Positions 22,214-30,200 of a stretch of DNA of 46,129 nt are shown here, piece after piece (position 1 is the stretch's first letter; each line of letters opens with the position of its first letter). The stretch spans positions 1 through 46,129 of the forward strand of contig JAEWYD010000175.1 of the NCBI GenBank assembly GCA_023462275.1. The letters run 5' to 3'. A program made the translations under genes and the position numbers. Below the pieces are notes generated by a model, which was given only the letters and a program-made list of their open reading frames with translations, made no database searches and was not told where the DNA came from. Source of the DNA: Actinomycetes bacterium. GTDB lineage: Bacteria > Actinomycetota > Actinomycetes > Actinomycetales > Cellulomonadaceae.

Positions 22214-22384
22214 GTGCACCGCCTGATCCCACCCGCCGAGCGCGACCGCGGGGACGTCCCCGGCTGGGTGCTCGTGACGCTGATGACCGCCGGGCTCGTC
22301 CTGGCGATCTGGGCGATCGCGGGGCCCACGCTGGTCAACGTCTTCGACTCCGCCATCCAACGTGTCACGTCGTTCGGGGGCTGA
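22214..22384 (+). CDS. Pilin-like small membrane protein in the tad operon (56 aa)
   Basis: The frame was read by hand. GTG 22214 follows a GGAGGA ribosome site and the stop TGA is at 22382-22384. The product is a basic N-terminus (VHRLIPPAERDRG), then one hydrophobic helix (WVLVTLMTAGLVLAIWAIAG) and FDSAIQRVTSF. The position, between tadC and tadE, is that of the Flp pilin gene. After the likely Gly cleavage site the residues are DVPGW, so the Glu5 of Flp pilins (G-xxxxEY) is missing. It may be an unusual pilin or a structural mimic. The last 23 bp overlap the next gene. Confidence 0.75.
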   Translation: MHRLIPPAERDRGDVPGWVLVTLMTAGLVLAIWAIAGPTLVNVFDSAIQRVTSFGG

Positions 22385-22775
22385 CCGGGCCACACGCGCG
22401 CGCGACGACGGCGGCTCCGCCGTCGTCGACTTCGTGCTGATCGGGGCCCTGACGACCGTGCTGTTCCTCGCCGTCGTCCAGCTCACCCTCGCGCTGCACG
22501 TACGGGCGACGCTGGTCGACTGCGCCGCGGAGGGCGCGCGCTACGGCGCCCTGCGCGACCGCACACCCGAGGACGGCGCGGCCCGCGCGCGCGACCTCAT
22601 CGAGATGTCGCTCGCCCCGTCCTACGCGCAGGACGTGTCGGCCTCGGTCGAGGAGATCGACGGGATGCCGGTGGTGCGGGTCGAGGTGTCGGCTCCGTTG
22701 CCGCTGGTCGGGCTGCTCGGCCCGTCCGGGCGCCTGACGGTGGACGGCAACGCGCTCCAGGAGTCCGGGACATGA
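22362..22775 (+). CDS. TadE-like pseudopilin
   Basis: The 137-aa protein starts at GTG 22362 inside the preceding gene. A basic, charged leader ends in GGSAVVDFVLIGALTTVLFLAVVQL: a class III-type prepilin signal and membrane helix, with Asp in place of the usual Glu at position +5. A small globular domain follows (AEGARYGALRDRTPEDGAARARDLIE, then MPVVRVEVSAPLPL), as in TadE (Rv3655c-like) proteins. Such minor pilins are processed by the prepilin peptidase and assemble with the pilus. Its stop overlaps the next start (ATGA). Confidence 0.85.
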   Translation: MSRRSGADRATRARDDGGSAVVDFVLIGALTTVLFLAVVQLTLALHVRATLVDCAAEGARYGALRDRTPEDGAARARDLIEMSLAPSYAQDVSASVEEIDGMPVVRVEVSAPLPLVGLLGPSGRLTVDGNALQESGT

Positions 22776-23305
22776 CGACGCTGCTCCGTTCCGCGCGCGG
22801 TGGCGCCGCGCGCCTGCGTCGTCGCCTGAGCCGGCGCCTGGAGCTCGCGCTCGGCGGCCCGGCGTCGGACCGCGGCCGCCATGCCTGCGACGCCGGTTCA
22901 GCCATCGTGGAGTTCCTCGGCATCTCCCTCGTGCTCCTCGTCCCTCTCGTCTACCTCGCCCTCGTGCTGGGGCGCTTCCAGGCGGCGGCCTTCGCCGTCG
23001 ACGGCGCCGCCCGGGAGGCGGTCCGTGCCGTCGTCGGCGCGCGCGACGCCGACACCGCGGCGGCCCGCGCGGCCGCCGCGGTCGAGATCGCCCTCGCCGA
23101 CCAGGGCATCGACGCCGACGCCGCGGACGTCCTCACCGTGGCGTGCCCGGGCGCGTGCCCCGAGCCGGGCACGACCGTCACCGTCGTCGTCCGCGTCGAC
23201 GTGGACCTCCCCGGGGTGCCGTCGTTCGTCTCCGACGTCGTGCCGCTGAGCGTGCCCGTCTCCGCCACGGCATCCGGCGTCGTCGACACGTACGTGGGCC
23301 GCTGA
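22772..23305 (+). CDS. TadE-like pseudopilin, second copy
   Basis: The 177-aa protein has a long basic leader (RLRRRLSRRLELAL). The prepilin site and helix DAGSAIVEFLGISLVLLVPLVYLAL carry the canonical Glu at +5. A C-terminal domain contains two cysteines (VACPGACPEPG) and an Ig-like strand pattern. It is a minor pseudopilin of the tad system. ATG 22772 overlaps the previous stop by 4 bp, and the stop is 1 bp before the next GTG, so translation is coupled. Confidence 0.85.
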   Translation: MTTLLRSARGGAARLRRRLSRRLELALGGPASDRGRHACDAGSAIVEFLGISLVLLVPLVYLALVLGRFQAAAFAVDGAAREAVRAVVGARDADTAAARAAAAVEIALADQGIDADAADVLTVACPGACPEPGTTVTVVVRVDVDLPGVPSFVSDVVPLSVPVSATASGVVDTYVGR

Positions 23306-23306
23306 C

Positions 23307-23747
23307 GTGCGCCGGCCCCGGGACGACGACGGCCAGGTCATGCTGCTGTCCCTCGCCTACGGCCTGCTGGCCCTGCTCCTCGTCACCGTCGTGGTGTCGG
23401 CGGCGTCCGTGCACCTCGCGCGCAAGGAGCTACTGGCCCTGGCGGACCTCGCCGCGCTCGAGGCCGCCGACGCGATGGCCGATGCCGACTACTACGCCCA
23501 GGACGGCGCCGACGTGGTGCTCACGCCCGACGGCGTCGCGGCGGCCGTCGACGAGTACCTCGCCGCCGCGCCCGCGGCCGCCGACTTCGACGACCTGGAG
23601 GTCGTCGAGGCGACCACCGACGACGGGCGCACCGCACGCGTCACGCTCCGCGCGGTCGCCGACGTGCCCCTGCTGACCCTGGCCACCGCGGCGTGGTCGG
23701 ACGGCGTCGTCCTCGAGGTCACCGGCCGGGCCCGCGCCGACCGCTGA
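23307..23747 (+). CDS. TadG-like / Rv3654c-like pilus assembly protein
   Basis: The 146-aa last gene of the operon has GQVMLLSLAYGLLALLLVTVVVSAASV, a TadG N-terminal type helix without Glu5, followed by HLARKELLALADLAALEAADAMADADYY and a small C-terminal strand-rich domain. The ALADLAALEAADA segment is the typical TadG/TadE-like motif. GTG 23307 follows the previous stop by 1 bp. Rv3654c is the positional match in M. tuberculosis. A 14-bp tandem repeat and a hairpin close the operon. Confidence 0.83.
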   Translation: MRRPRDDDGQVMLLSLAYGLLALLLVTVVVSAASVHLARKELLALADLAALEAADAMADADYYAQDGADVVLTPDGVAAAVDEYLAAAPAAADFDDLEVVEATTDDGRTARVTLRAVADVPLLTLATAAWSDGVVLEVTGRARADR

Positions 23748-23832
23748 CCGAGGACCGCAGGCCGCGCGCCGCGCGCCGCGGGCGCACCGGACCCACCGGC
23801 AGCGCAGGACCCACCCAGGCGGACGACGCCCG

Positions 23833-23888
23833 CACACGACAGGCCGCACACGACAGCGGGCAGACGACAGCGGGCAGACGACAGCGGT
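23833..23888. repeat. Four 14-bp tandem repeats after the tad operon
   Basis: Units at 23833-23846, 23847-23860, 23861-23874 and 23875-23888 share CA(C/G)ACGACAG. The second, third and fourth are near identical. The last unit runs into the stem of the terminator hairpin. The array is not in a credible reading frame. Confidence 0.8.
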
Positions 23889-23918
23889 GGCCAGCCCCCG
23901 TCGGGGCCGGCCACCGCT
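23883..23918. terminator. Hairpin between the tad operon and the ceb operon
   Basis: AGCGGTGGCC (23883-23892) pairs with GGCCACCGCT (23909-23918), and an inner GCCCC (23894-23898) pairs with GGGGC (23903-23907). It separates convergent operons and can serve both. Confidence 0.8.
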
Positions 23919-23944
23919 GCTGGGTCCGGGCTGAGGAGTGTGGG

Positions 23945-24856
23945 TCAGCCCTTGACGGCGCCCTGCATGATGCCCGAGATGAGCTGCTTGCCTGCGAACA
24001 CGAACAGGATCAGCAGCGGGATGGTCGCCATCACCGCACCGGTGAGGACGATCGAGTAGTCCACGTAGTAGCCCGACTGCAGCTGGCTGAGCGCCGTCTG
24101 CACCGTCGGGTTCTGCGCGTTCAGGACGATCAGCGGCCACAGGAAGTCGGTCCACGCCATCATGAACGTGAACAGCGACAGGATCGCCATGGCCGGCCGC
24201 GCGGCAGGCACCGCGACGCTCCAGAAGATGCGGATCTGGTTGGCGCCGTCCACGCGCGCCGCCTCGATCAGCTCGTCCGGCAGCACGCTCGCGATGTACT
24301 GGCGCATGAAGAACACGCCGAACGCGGTGACCAGCAGGGGCACGATGACCGCCTGGATCTTGCCGGTCCACTCGAGCTCACGCATCACCATGAACAGCGG
24401 GATGATGCCGAGCTGCGTGGGGATCGCCATGGTCGCGATGACCGTCACCATGAGCTGGTCGCGGCCCTTGAAGCGCAGCTTTGCGAAGGAGTAGCCGGCC
24501 AGGGTCGAGAACCCGACGACCGAGATCGTGACGATCGCGGAGATGATCAGGCTGTTCCCCATCGCCTTCCAGAACTGGATGTTCTCGAGGACGATCTTCA
24601 CGTTCTTCATGAAGTTCGGACCGGGGATGAACGGCAGCGTCTCCGCCCGCGTGGAGTTCGTGCCGCTCGCGACGACGAACGACCACCACAGGGGGTAGGC
24701 GAAGATCAGCACCGAGATGCTGAGCAGCAGGTAGCTGACCCACCCCGGCTTGCCGTACACGGACGCGCTCTTGCGCTTGCGCCTGCGCGCACCGGCCGCA
24801 GCGGACTCCGGCGCGACGCGCGGCTCGACCGCGCTCTCGACACCCATGCGGCTCAT
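23945..24856 (-). CDS. Sugar ABC transporter permease, CebG-like (MalG family)
   Basis: The 303-aa protein is the second permease of an oligosaccharide importer. It has six hydrophobic segments and the EAA loop EAARVDGANQIRIFWSVAVPAARP, which docks to the ATPase, after a basic N-terminus (ARRRKRKS). Its ATG overlaps the stop of the first permease gene (ATGA at 24853-24856). With the binding protein and first permease it forms a CebEFG-like cellobiose/cello-oligosaccharide system. No ATPase gene is adjacent; such systems share MsiK-type ATPases encoded elsewhere. Confidence 0.9.
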   Translation of the reverse strand: MSRMGVESAVEPRVAPESAAAGARRRKRKSASVYGKPGWVSYLLLSISVLIFAYPLWWSFVVASGTNSTRAETLPFIPGPNFMKNVKIVLENIQFWKAMGNSLIISAIVTISVVGFSTLAGYSFAKLRFKGRDQLMVTVIATMAIPTQLGIIPLFMVMRELEWTGKIQAVIVPLLVTAFGVFFMRQYIASVLPDELIEAARVDGANQIRIFWSVAVPAARPAMAILSLFTFMMAWTDFLWPLIVLNAQNPTVQTALSQLQSGYYVDYSIVLTGAVMATIPLLILFVFAGKQLISGIMQGAVKG

Positions 24857-25890
24857 CGGGCTACCCGCTTCCGCTTCTTGGCAGCGCCGGGATCGTCACC
24901 GGAGGCGATGCGCCTGGACAGGAAGAAGTTGACGAGGCCGATGCTGACGATGAGCAGGAACAGCAGCCACGCGATCGCCGAAGCCCGGCCGAGGTTCTGG
25001 CGGAAGAACGCCATCTCCCACAGGTAGAGGACCGTCGTCTGGAACTGGCGGTCGGCACCGCCGATGCCACCGGCGTTCGAGACGTCGTACAGCTTCGGCT
25101 CGGAGAAGATCTGCAGGCCGTACACCGTGGCCGTCACGATCACGAAGATCACCGTGGGCCGGATGCTCGGGATCGTCACCGAGAAGAAGCGGCGGATCTT
25201 GCCGGCGCCGTCGATGGCGGCAGCCTCGTACAGCTCGCGGGGAACCGCCTGCATCGCCGACAGGAAGATCAGGGCGTTGTAGCCCGTCCACCGCCAGTTC
25301 ACCATCGTCGCGATGGCGATGTGGCTGGGGAGGCGCTCGCGCTTCCACTCGATGGGGCCGAGCCCGATCGCGTCCAGCAGGCTGTTCGCGAGGCTGGTGT
25401 CACCGGCGCTGCGGAACATGCTGGAGAAGATCAGCGCCACGGCGACCGGCGTCACGATGTAGGGGAGCAGGACGCCCATGCGCCATGCGGTCACGGCCTT
25501 GAGCTGCTGGTCGAGGAGCGCCGCGATGATGAGGGCGAAGAGGATCTGGGGGATCGTCGAGAGCAGGAAGATGCTGACGGTGTTCTCGATGGAGTTCCAG
25601 AAGTAGCTGTCGGTGAGGGCGAAGGAGAAGTTGTCGAAGCCGACGAACTCCTGCTTCCCGGCCAGCAGGTCCCACTTGTGCAGCGCGACGTAGAGCGTGT
25701 AGCAGAGCGGGAACAGGCCGACGAGGGCGAACAGCAAGAAGAACGGCGAGATGTAGAGGTATGGAGAGACCTTCAGGTCGAGCCAGCCGAGCCACTGGCG
25801 GAACCCGCGGCGCCGCCGCCTAGGTCCACTCGAACCCCTCGCCGTGTCGATCGCCGTCCCACCCGTGCTCGTGTCGAGCGTGGAGGACAT
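24853..25890 (-). CDS. Sugar ABC transporter permease, CebF-like (MalF family)
   Basis: The 345-aa protein has a basic Arg-rich cytoplasmic start (SSGPRRRRRGFRQWLGW), six or more membrane helices beginning with PYLYISPFFLLFALVGLFPL, and the EAA loop ELYEAAAIDGAGKIRRFFSVTIPSIRP. Start ATG 25890 has AGGA upstream. It pairs with the next gene to form the membrane channel. A G/C-rich hairpin separates it from the binding-protein gene, consistent with higher expression of the latter. Confidence 0.9.
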   Translation of the reverse strand: MSSTLDTSTGGTAIDTARGSSGPRRRRRGFRQWLGWLDLKVSPYLYISPFFLLFALVGLFPLCYTLYVALHKWDLLAGKQEFVGFDNFSFALTDSYFWNSIENTVSIFLLSTIPQILFALIIAALLDQQLKAVTAWRMGVLLPYIVTPVAVALIFSSMFRSAGDTSLANSLLDAIGLGPIEWKRERLPSHIAIATMVNWRWTGYNALIFLSAMQAVPRELYEAAAIDGAGKIRRFFSVTIPSIRPTVIFVIVTATVYGLQIFSEPKLYDVSNAGGIGGADRQFQTTVLYLWEMAFFRQNLGRASAIAWLLFLLIVSIGLVNFFLSRRIASGDDPGAAKKRKRVAR

Positions 25891-25923
25891 GTTGTTCCTG
25901 TTCAGATCGGGAGTGGCCGCGAC

Positions 25924-25956
25924 GGCGGGGCCCCGGGGGGGGCGGGGGGGGCCCGC
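25924..25956. promoter_or_regulatory. Intra-operon G/C hairpin between the cebE-like and cebF-like genes
   Basis: GGCGGGGCCCC (25924-25934) and GGGGCCCGC (25948-25956) form an almost perfect stem, with long G-runs in the plus strand (C-runs in the mRNA). In binding-protein operons such hairpins often protect the 5' part of the message or cause partial termination. Function inferred. Confidence 0.5.
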
Positions 25957-25979
25957 GGTCTCGCGGGGGTTCAGCTGGA

Positions 25980-27320
25980 TCAGCCGTTCACGACGAGGTC
26001 GTTGAGCAGCTTCATCGCCTGGTCCCAACCGGACGCGGCGTCAGCCGTGCCCTGGTCGAGAGCCTGGATGGCGGGGCCGAACACGTTCTCCTGGATCAGC
26101 GAGTCGTCCGGACCCTTGAACTGGGCCTGAACGCCCTCGGCGCGCGCGGCGAGGATCGCACCGACGGGCGCGTTGTTGAAGAACTCGTTCGGGGTCGCGT
26201 TGTCGGCGAGGTTCTTCGCGGCCTCGACCGTGCTCGGGAACGTGCCAGCGGCCTCGAACTGCTTGATCTGCTGCTCCGGCTGGGTCAGCCAGTCAGCGAG
26301 GGCCGCAGCGGCCTCCTTCTGCTTCGAGCTCTCGGACACCGCGAGGAACGAGCCACCCCAGTTGGCGGGGCCGCCGGGGAAGACGTCAGCGAAGTCCCAG
26401 CCGGTGGTGGCGTCGCCGCCGCCGCCCTCAGCGCTGCCCTGGAGGACGCCGAGCATCCAGCCGGGGCACATGAAGGTCGCGAAGGTGCCGTCCACGAAGG
26501 ACTTGCCACCGTTCCAGTCCCACTGGGCCTGGGCGGCCGACAGGCCGTCCTTCGCAGCGCCAGCGAGGAGGTCCCAGCGGTCCTTGAGGTCCGCGTTCTT
26601 CTCGACGTTGAGCTCGCCGTCCTTGGTGTAGTAGCCCTCGGGGAGCTGGTTCACCATGGCGTTCCAGACGAAGCCGGACTGGTCGTACCAGGCCTTGCCG
26701 GTCTTCTCCTTGTACTGACGGCCGACGTCGAAGAAGTGCGCCCAGTCGCCGTTGAGCAGCTTGGCGACCTCGGCACGGTCGCTCGGGAGGCCGGCGGCCT
26801 CGAAGAGCTTGCCGTTGTAGCAGATGCCCTCAGGGCCGATGTCGGTGCCGTAGCCGATGACGCGACCCTGCGGGTCCGTCGCCTGCTGGTACTTCCACGG
26901 CAGCCAGTCGTCCTTGCGGTCCTCGATCCCGTAGTCGCGGAGGTCCGCGAAGTTGTCGGACACCTCCATGACCGAGCCGAGCCAGCCCTCCTCGAGCGCG
27001 ACGATGTCGCTGAGGCCGGAGCCGGCGGCGATCTTCGTGAACGCGTCGGTCCGGGCGTTGCCGCCGGTGTCGATGTTGGTCGCGTCGATCTTGATGTTCG
27101 GGTGCGCCGCCTCGTACTCCTTGTACAGGTCGTCGTAGCCGAACGTGCCGAACGTGGTGATCGTGAGGGTGATGTCCTCGCCGGCGCCCGACGTCGAGCC
27201 GCTGCCCGCGTCGTCCTTCTTGCCGTCGTCCTTGGAGTCACCGCCGCAGGCGGAGAGCAACAGCGCCGCGGACGCTGCGACCGCGACGAAGCCCGCTGCG
27301 CGGGATCGAGACCACTTCAT
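25980..27320 (-). CDS. Oligosaccharide-binding lipoprotein, CebE-like
   Basis: The 446-aa extracellular solute-binding protein has a signal peptide with lipobox ALLLSACGG (Cys25), a Lys/Asp/Ser linker, then the two-lobed family 1 fold: ITLTITTFGTFGYDDLYKEYEAAHPNIKI and GWLGSVMEVSDNFADL near the start, and WNWNGGKSF/FMCPGWMLG-type regions near the middle. It captures the sugar at the outer membrane face of the cell and passes it to the permeases. ATG 27320 is preceded by AAAGGGG. The operator just upstream matches the CebR box, which is the main reason for the cellobiose/cello-oligosaccharide assignment; the exact substrate is inferred. Confidence 0.9.
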   Translation of the reverse strand: MKWSRSRAAGFVAVAASAALLLSACGGDSKDDGKKDDAGSGSTSGAGEDITLTITTFGTFGYDDLYKEYEAAHPNIKIDATNIDTGGNARTDAFTKIAAGSGLSDIVALEEGWLGSVMEVSDNFADLRDYGIEDRKDDWLPWKYQQATDPQGRVIGYGTDIGPEGICYNGKLFEAAGLPSDRAEVAKLLNGDWAHFFDVGRQYKEKTGKAWYDQSGFVWNAMVNQLPEGYYTKDGELNVEKNADLKDRWDLLAGAAKDGLSAAQAQWDWNGGKSFVDGTFATFMCPGWMLGVLQGSAEGGGGDATTGWDFADVFPGGPANWGGSFLAVSESSKQKEAAAALADWLTQPEQQIKQFEAAGTFPSTVEAAKNLADNATPNEFFNNAPVGAILAARAEGVQAQFKGPDDSLIQENVFGPAIQALDQGTADAASGWDQAMKLLNDLVVNG

Positions 27321-27342
27321 GCCATATCCCCTTTGGTGGCTG

Positions 27343-27356
27343 TGGGTGCGCTCCCA
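27343..27356. promoter_or_regulatory. CebR-type operator of the ceb operon
   Basis: TGGGTGCGCTCCCA differs at one position from the known CebR palindrome TGGGAGCGCTCCCA. It lies between the ceb -10 box and the cebE start, at about +11 to +24, where a bound LacI-family repressor blocks transcription. CebR is released by cellobiose-type inducers in Streptomyces and Thermobifida. Confidence 0.8.
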
Positions 27357-27373
27357 CTCTGGAGCGCCAGGCC

Positions 27374-27400
27374 AATCTAGTAGCCGTCTCGCCTGGTCAA
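27374..27400 (-). promoter_or_regulatory. Promoter of the cebEFG-like operon
   Basis: On the minus strand TTGACC (27400-27395) and TAGATT (27379-27374) are separated by 15 bases, placing the start near 27367, just upstream of the CebR-type operator and about 47 nt before the cebE ATG. Confidence 0.55.
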
Positions 27401-27576
27401 GACGCCTGGGAGCATCACGAGTTGGTTACGACTCGGTTGCGGTGAGAGCGCGGCCACCGCTTCTGACCTGGGGGGCGGCCCGCTGCCCGGAGTCACCCGG
27501 AGCAGCCCTGCGAGAGGACCGCCGAGCCATTCACGCGCGTCCGTTTCGTCCGGTTGACCATGGTCGTCCACAGGCG

Positions 27577-27590
27577 TGGAAGCGCTCCCG
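27577..27590. promoter_or_regulatory. Second CebR-like palindrome
   Basis: TGGAAGCGCTCCCG keeps the AGCGCT core of the LacI-family/CebR box. It lies about 230 bp upstream of the first operator and may act as an auxiliary looping site or belong to a gene now absent. Confidence 0.55.
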
Positions 27591-27634
27591 ACCTGCGGGT
27601 CCGCGTGCCCCGGCCCCAGTTATCCACGGCCGCC

Positions 27635-27648
27635 TGCAAGCGCTTACC
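27635..27648. promoter_or_regulatory. Third LacI-type palindrome
   Basis: TGCAAGCGCTTACC contains AAGCGCTT, the classic LacI/GalR-family core. It lies 58 bp from the second site, about 5.5 helical turns. Confidence 0.5.
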
Positions 27649-27921
27649 GCGGCCCGGCGGGCGCCCGCGGAGAGGCCGTCGCGTATCCCTCGAAGGGGTG
27701 ACGACGACGTCCCGCCCGGAGCTCCGGTCGACCGCCTTCGGCATGGCCCGCTCGAGCCGCGATCGCGGGCACCCGGACCTTCCGCGGGCGTGTCGCGTCA
27801 CCCGAACGGAGTAGTCGCAGGCCCGATCGAGACGATTCGGTCGCCCTTCCCGGGCCTTCCGCGGCCTCTCTCCAGGCACCTCCCGGCCCGCTTCGCCCCG
27901 CGTCCTCCCCGACTTCCGCCC

Positions 27922-27975
27922 CGCGTCTTCGCCGCCCCACGTCCTCCCCGCGTCTTCGCCGCCCCACGTCCTCCC
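27922..27975. repeat. 27-bp tandem repeat, two exact copies
   Basis: The unit starting CGCGTCTTCGCCGCCCCACG occurs at 27922-27948 and 27949-27975, with partial copies of its CGCGTCCTCCCC part on both sides (about 27899 and 27976). The period is a multiple of three, but neither strand offers a believable start or product. Confidence 0.8.
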
Positions 27976-28084
27976 CGCGCCGCCCCGCCGCCGAGCGACA
28001 CCGTCGTCGCCATCCGCGGCCCGCCGGGACGCCGCCCCCGACGGCCGCCCGCGCCCGCCGGGGCACCCTCCCCCACCCGGCCGG

Positions 28085-28090
28085 TAGCCT
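28085..28090 (+). promoter_or_regulatory. -10 box of prfB (leaderless promoter)
   Basis: TAGCCT, 8 nt before GTG 28099. Confidence 0.55.
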
Positions 28091-28098
28091 TGTGGGTC

Positions 28099-29232
28099 GT
28101 GGCCACCGACTTCCCCAGCGAGATCTCCGCCCTGCGCACCACGCTGGGCACCATCCGCGCCGTGACGGACCCGGACGCCCTGCGCGCCCGGATCGCCCAG
28201 CTGTCGGACCAGGCCGCCGCGCCGGACCTGTGGGACGACCCGGAGGCCGCGCAGAAGGTGACCTCCGCGTTGTCGCACGCGCAGAGCGAGCTGGAGCGCC
28301 TCGAGCAGCTGGGGCGCCGCCTCGACGACCTGGAGACCCTGGTCGAGATGGCCAACGACCTGGACGACGGCGACCCGGAGCGCACCGAGACGCTCGCGGA
28401 CGCCGAGTCCGAGCTGGAGACGCTGCGCCGCGACCTCGGCGCGCTCGAGGTCCGCACCCTGCTCTCGGGCGAGTACGACTCCCGCGAGGCGGTCGTCACG
28501 ATCCGCGCCGGCGCCGGCGGCGTGGACGCCGCGGACTTCGCCGAGATGCTCCTGCGCATGTACCTGCGCTGGGCCGAGCGCCACGGGTACCCGACCGCCG
28601 TCCTCGACACCTCCTACGCGGAGGAGGCGGGCATCAAGTCCGCGACCTTCGAGGTCAAGGTGCCGTACGCCTTCGGCAACCTTTCCGTCGAGGCCGGCAC
28701 GCACCGCCTCGTGCGCATCTCGCCGTTCGACAACCAGGGCCGGCGCCAGACGTCGTTCGCCGCGGTCGAGGTGGTCCCGCTCATCGAGCAGACCGACCAC
28801 ATCGACATCCCCGAGAACGAGATCAAGGTCGACGTCTTCCGGTCCTCCGGCCCGGGCGGCCAGTCCGTGAACACGACGGACTCCGCGGTCCGGCTGACGC
28901 ACATCCCCACCGGGATCGTCGTGTCGATGCAGAACGAGAAGAGCCAGATCCAGAACCGCGCCGCCGCGCTGCGCGTCCTCCAGTCGCGCCTCCTCCTGGT
29001 GCGGCAGGCGGAGGAGAAGGCCACCCAGAAGGAGCTCGCGGGCGACATCAAGGCGTCCTGGGGCGACCAGATGCGCTCGTACGTGCTGCAGCCGTACCAG
29101 ATGGTCAAGGACCTGCGCACCGAGTTCGAGGTCGGCAACCCCTCGGCCGTGTTCGACGGCGACATCGACGGCTTCATCGAGGCCGGCATCCGGTGGCGTC
29201 GCCGCGCGATCGCCGACGCCACGTCGAGCTGA
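28099..29232 (+). CDS. prfB: Peptide chain release factor 2
   Basis: RF2 releases proteins at UGA and UAA. The anticodon-mimic SPF is present (HRLVRISPFDNQGRRQTSF), as is the catalytic GGQ loop (SSGPGGQSVN). The N-terminal coiled region (ALSHAQSELERLEQLGRRLDDLETL) and the 377-aa length are typical. No in-frame UGA or programmed frameshift is present, as is normal for Actinobacteria. GTG 28099 is chosen because of TAGCCT upstream; a longer open frame is only non-coding GC-rich DNA. It leads the conserved prfB-ftsE-ftsX-smpB block. Confidence 0.96.
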   Translation: MATDFPSEISALRTTLGTIRAVTDPDALRARIAQLSDQAAAPDLWDDPEAAQKVTSALSHAQSELERLEQLGRRLDDLETLVEMANDLDDGDPERTETLADAESELETLRRDLGALEVRTLLSGEYDSREAVVTIRAGAGGVDAADFAEMLLRMYLRWAERHGYPTAVLDTSYAEEAGIKSATFEVKVPYAFGNLSVEAGTHRLVRISPFDNQGRRQTSFAAVEVVPLIEQTDHIDIPENEIKVDVFRSSGPGGQSVNTTDSAVRLTHIPTGIVVSMQNEKSQIQNRAAALRVLQSRLLLVRQAEEKATQKELAGDIKASWGDQMRSYVLQPYQMVKDLRTEFEVGNPSAVFDGDIDGFIEAGIRWRRRAIADATSS

Positions 29233-29489
29233 CGCTGCGAGCCCGCTCTCGAACGAACGACGGCTGTGCGCACAGGAGATGCGCGCGTAGCGGTCGCTTG
29301 TTCGAGACGGCGCCGGGAACGTCCCGTACGCCCCCTTCGGCGCCTGGCCGACGTCGTCGGCGGGCCTGTGAGGCCTGTCACGGGCGGCGTGTCCCCCCCG
29401 AGGGTGCTTCGGGGCCTGCCTAGGCTCGCGACGGGGCCGACCGTGCCCCCGGTCCCGCACCGGCACCCCGCGGCACCGCCGACCGACCC
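29233..29489 (+). other. Gap between prfB and ftsE
   Basis: Nothing coding is visible. TAGGCT at 29421-29426 could be the ftsE -10 box, giving a leader of about 60 nt. No good ribosome site precedes GTG 29490. A short direct repeat AGGCCTGT occurs twice at about 29369-29385. Confidence 0.35.
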
Positions 29490-30191
<702 letters not shown>

Positions 30192-30200
30192 GGGGCGGCC

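Larger units (their letters stand above)
27321..28098. other. Long non-coding region between the ceb operon and prfB
   Basis: No convincing gene is present in either strand; open frames have arginine- or proline-rich low-complexity products. The region holds the ceb promoter and operator at its left end, two more LacI-type palindromes (27577-27590, 27635-27648), a DnaA-box-like TTATCCACG at 27620-27628, a 27-bp tandem repeat (27922-27975) and the prfB -10 box. It looks like the site of a lost divergent gene or an unusually long regulatory region. Confidence 0.6.

Noticed and set aside
23833..23888. CRISPR array
   Set aside because: The repeats are contiguous, only 14 bp long and without spacers.
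27644..28066. Arginine/glycine-rich open frame on the minus strand with a 9-residue repeat
   Set aside because: Product composition is a by-product of the GC-rich 27-bp repeat; no ribosome site or homology.
27145..28098. Long upstream extension of the prfB frame
   Set aside because: The extension covers the ceb promoter and repeats, is rich in Pro/Arg, and the standard RF2 start lies at 28099 after a good -10 box.
28099..28180. Programmed frameshift in prfB
   Set aside because: The frame is continuous with no in-frame TGA, as usual for actinobacterial RF2.
29233..29489. Small gene or riboswitch between prfB and ftsE
   Set aside because: No conserved structure or supported start was found; only a possible -10 box is visible.
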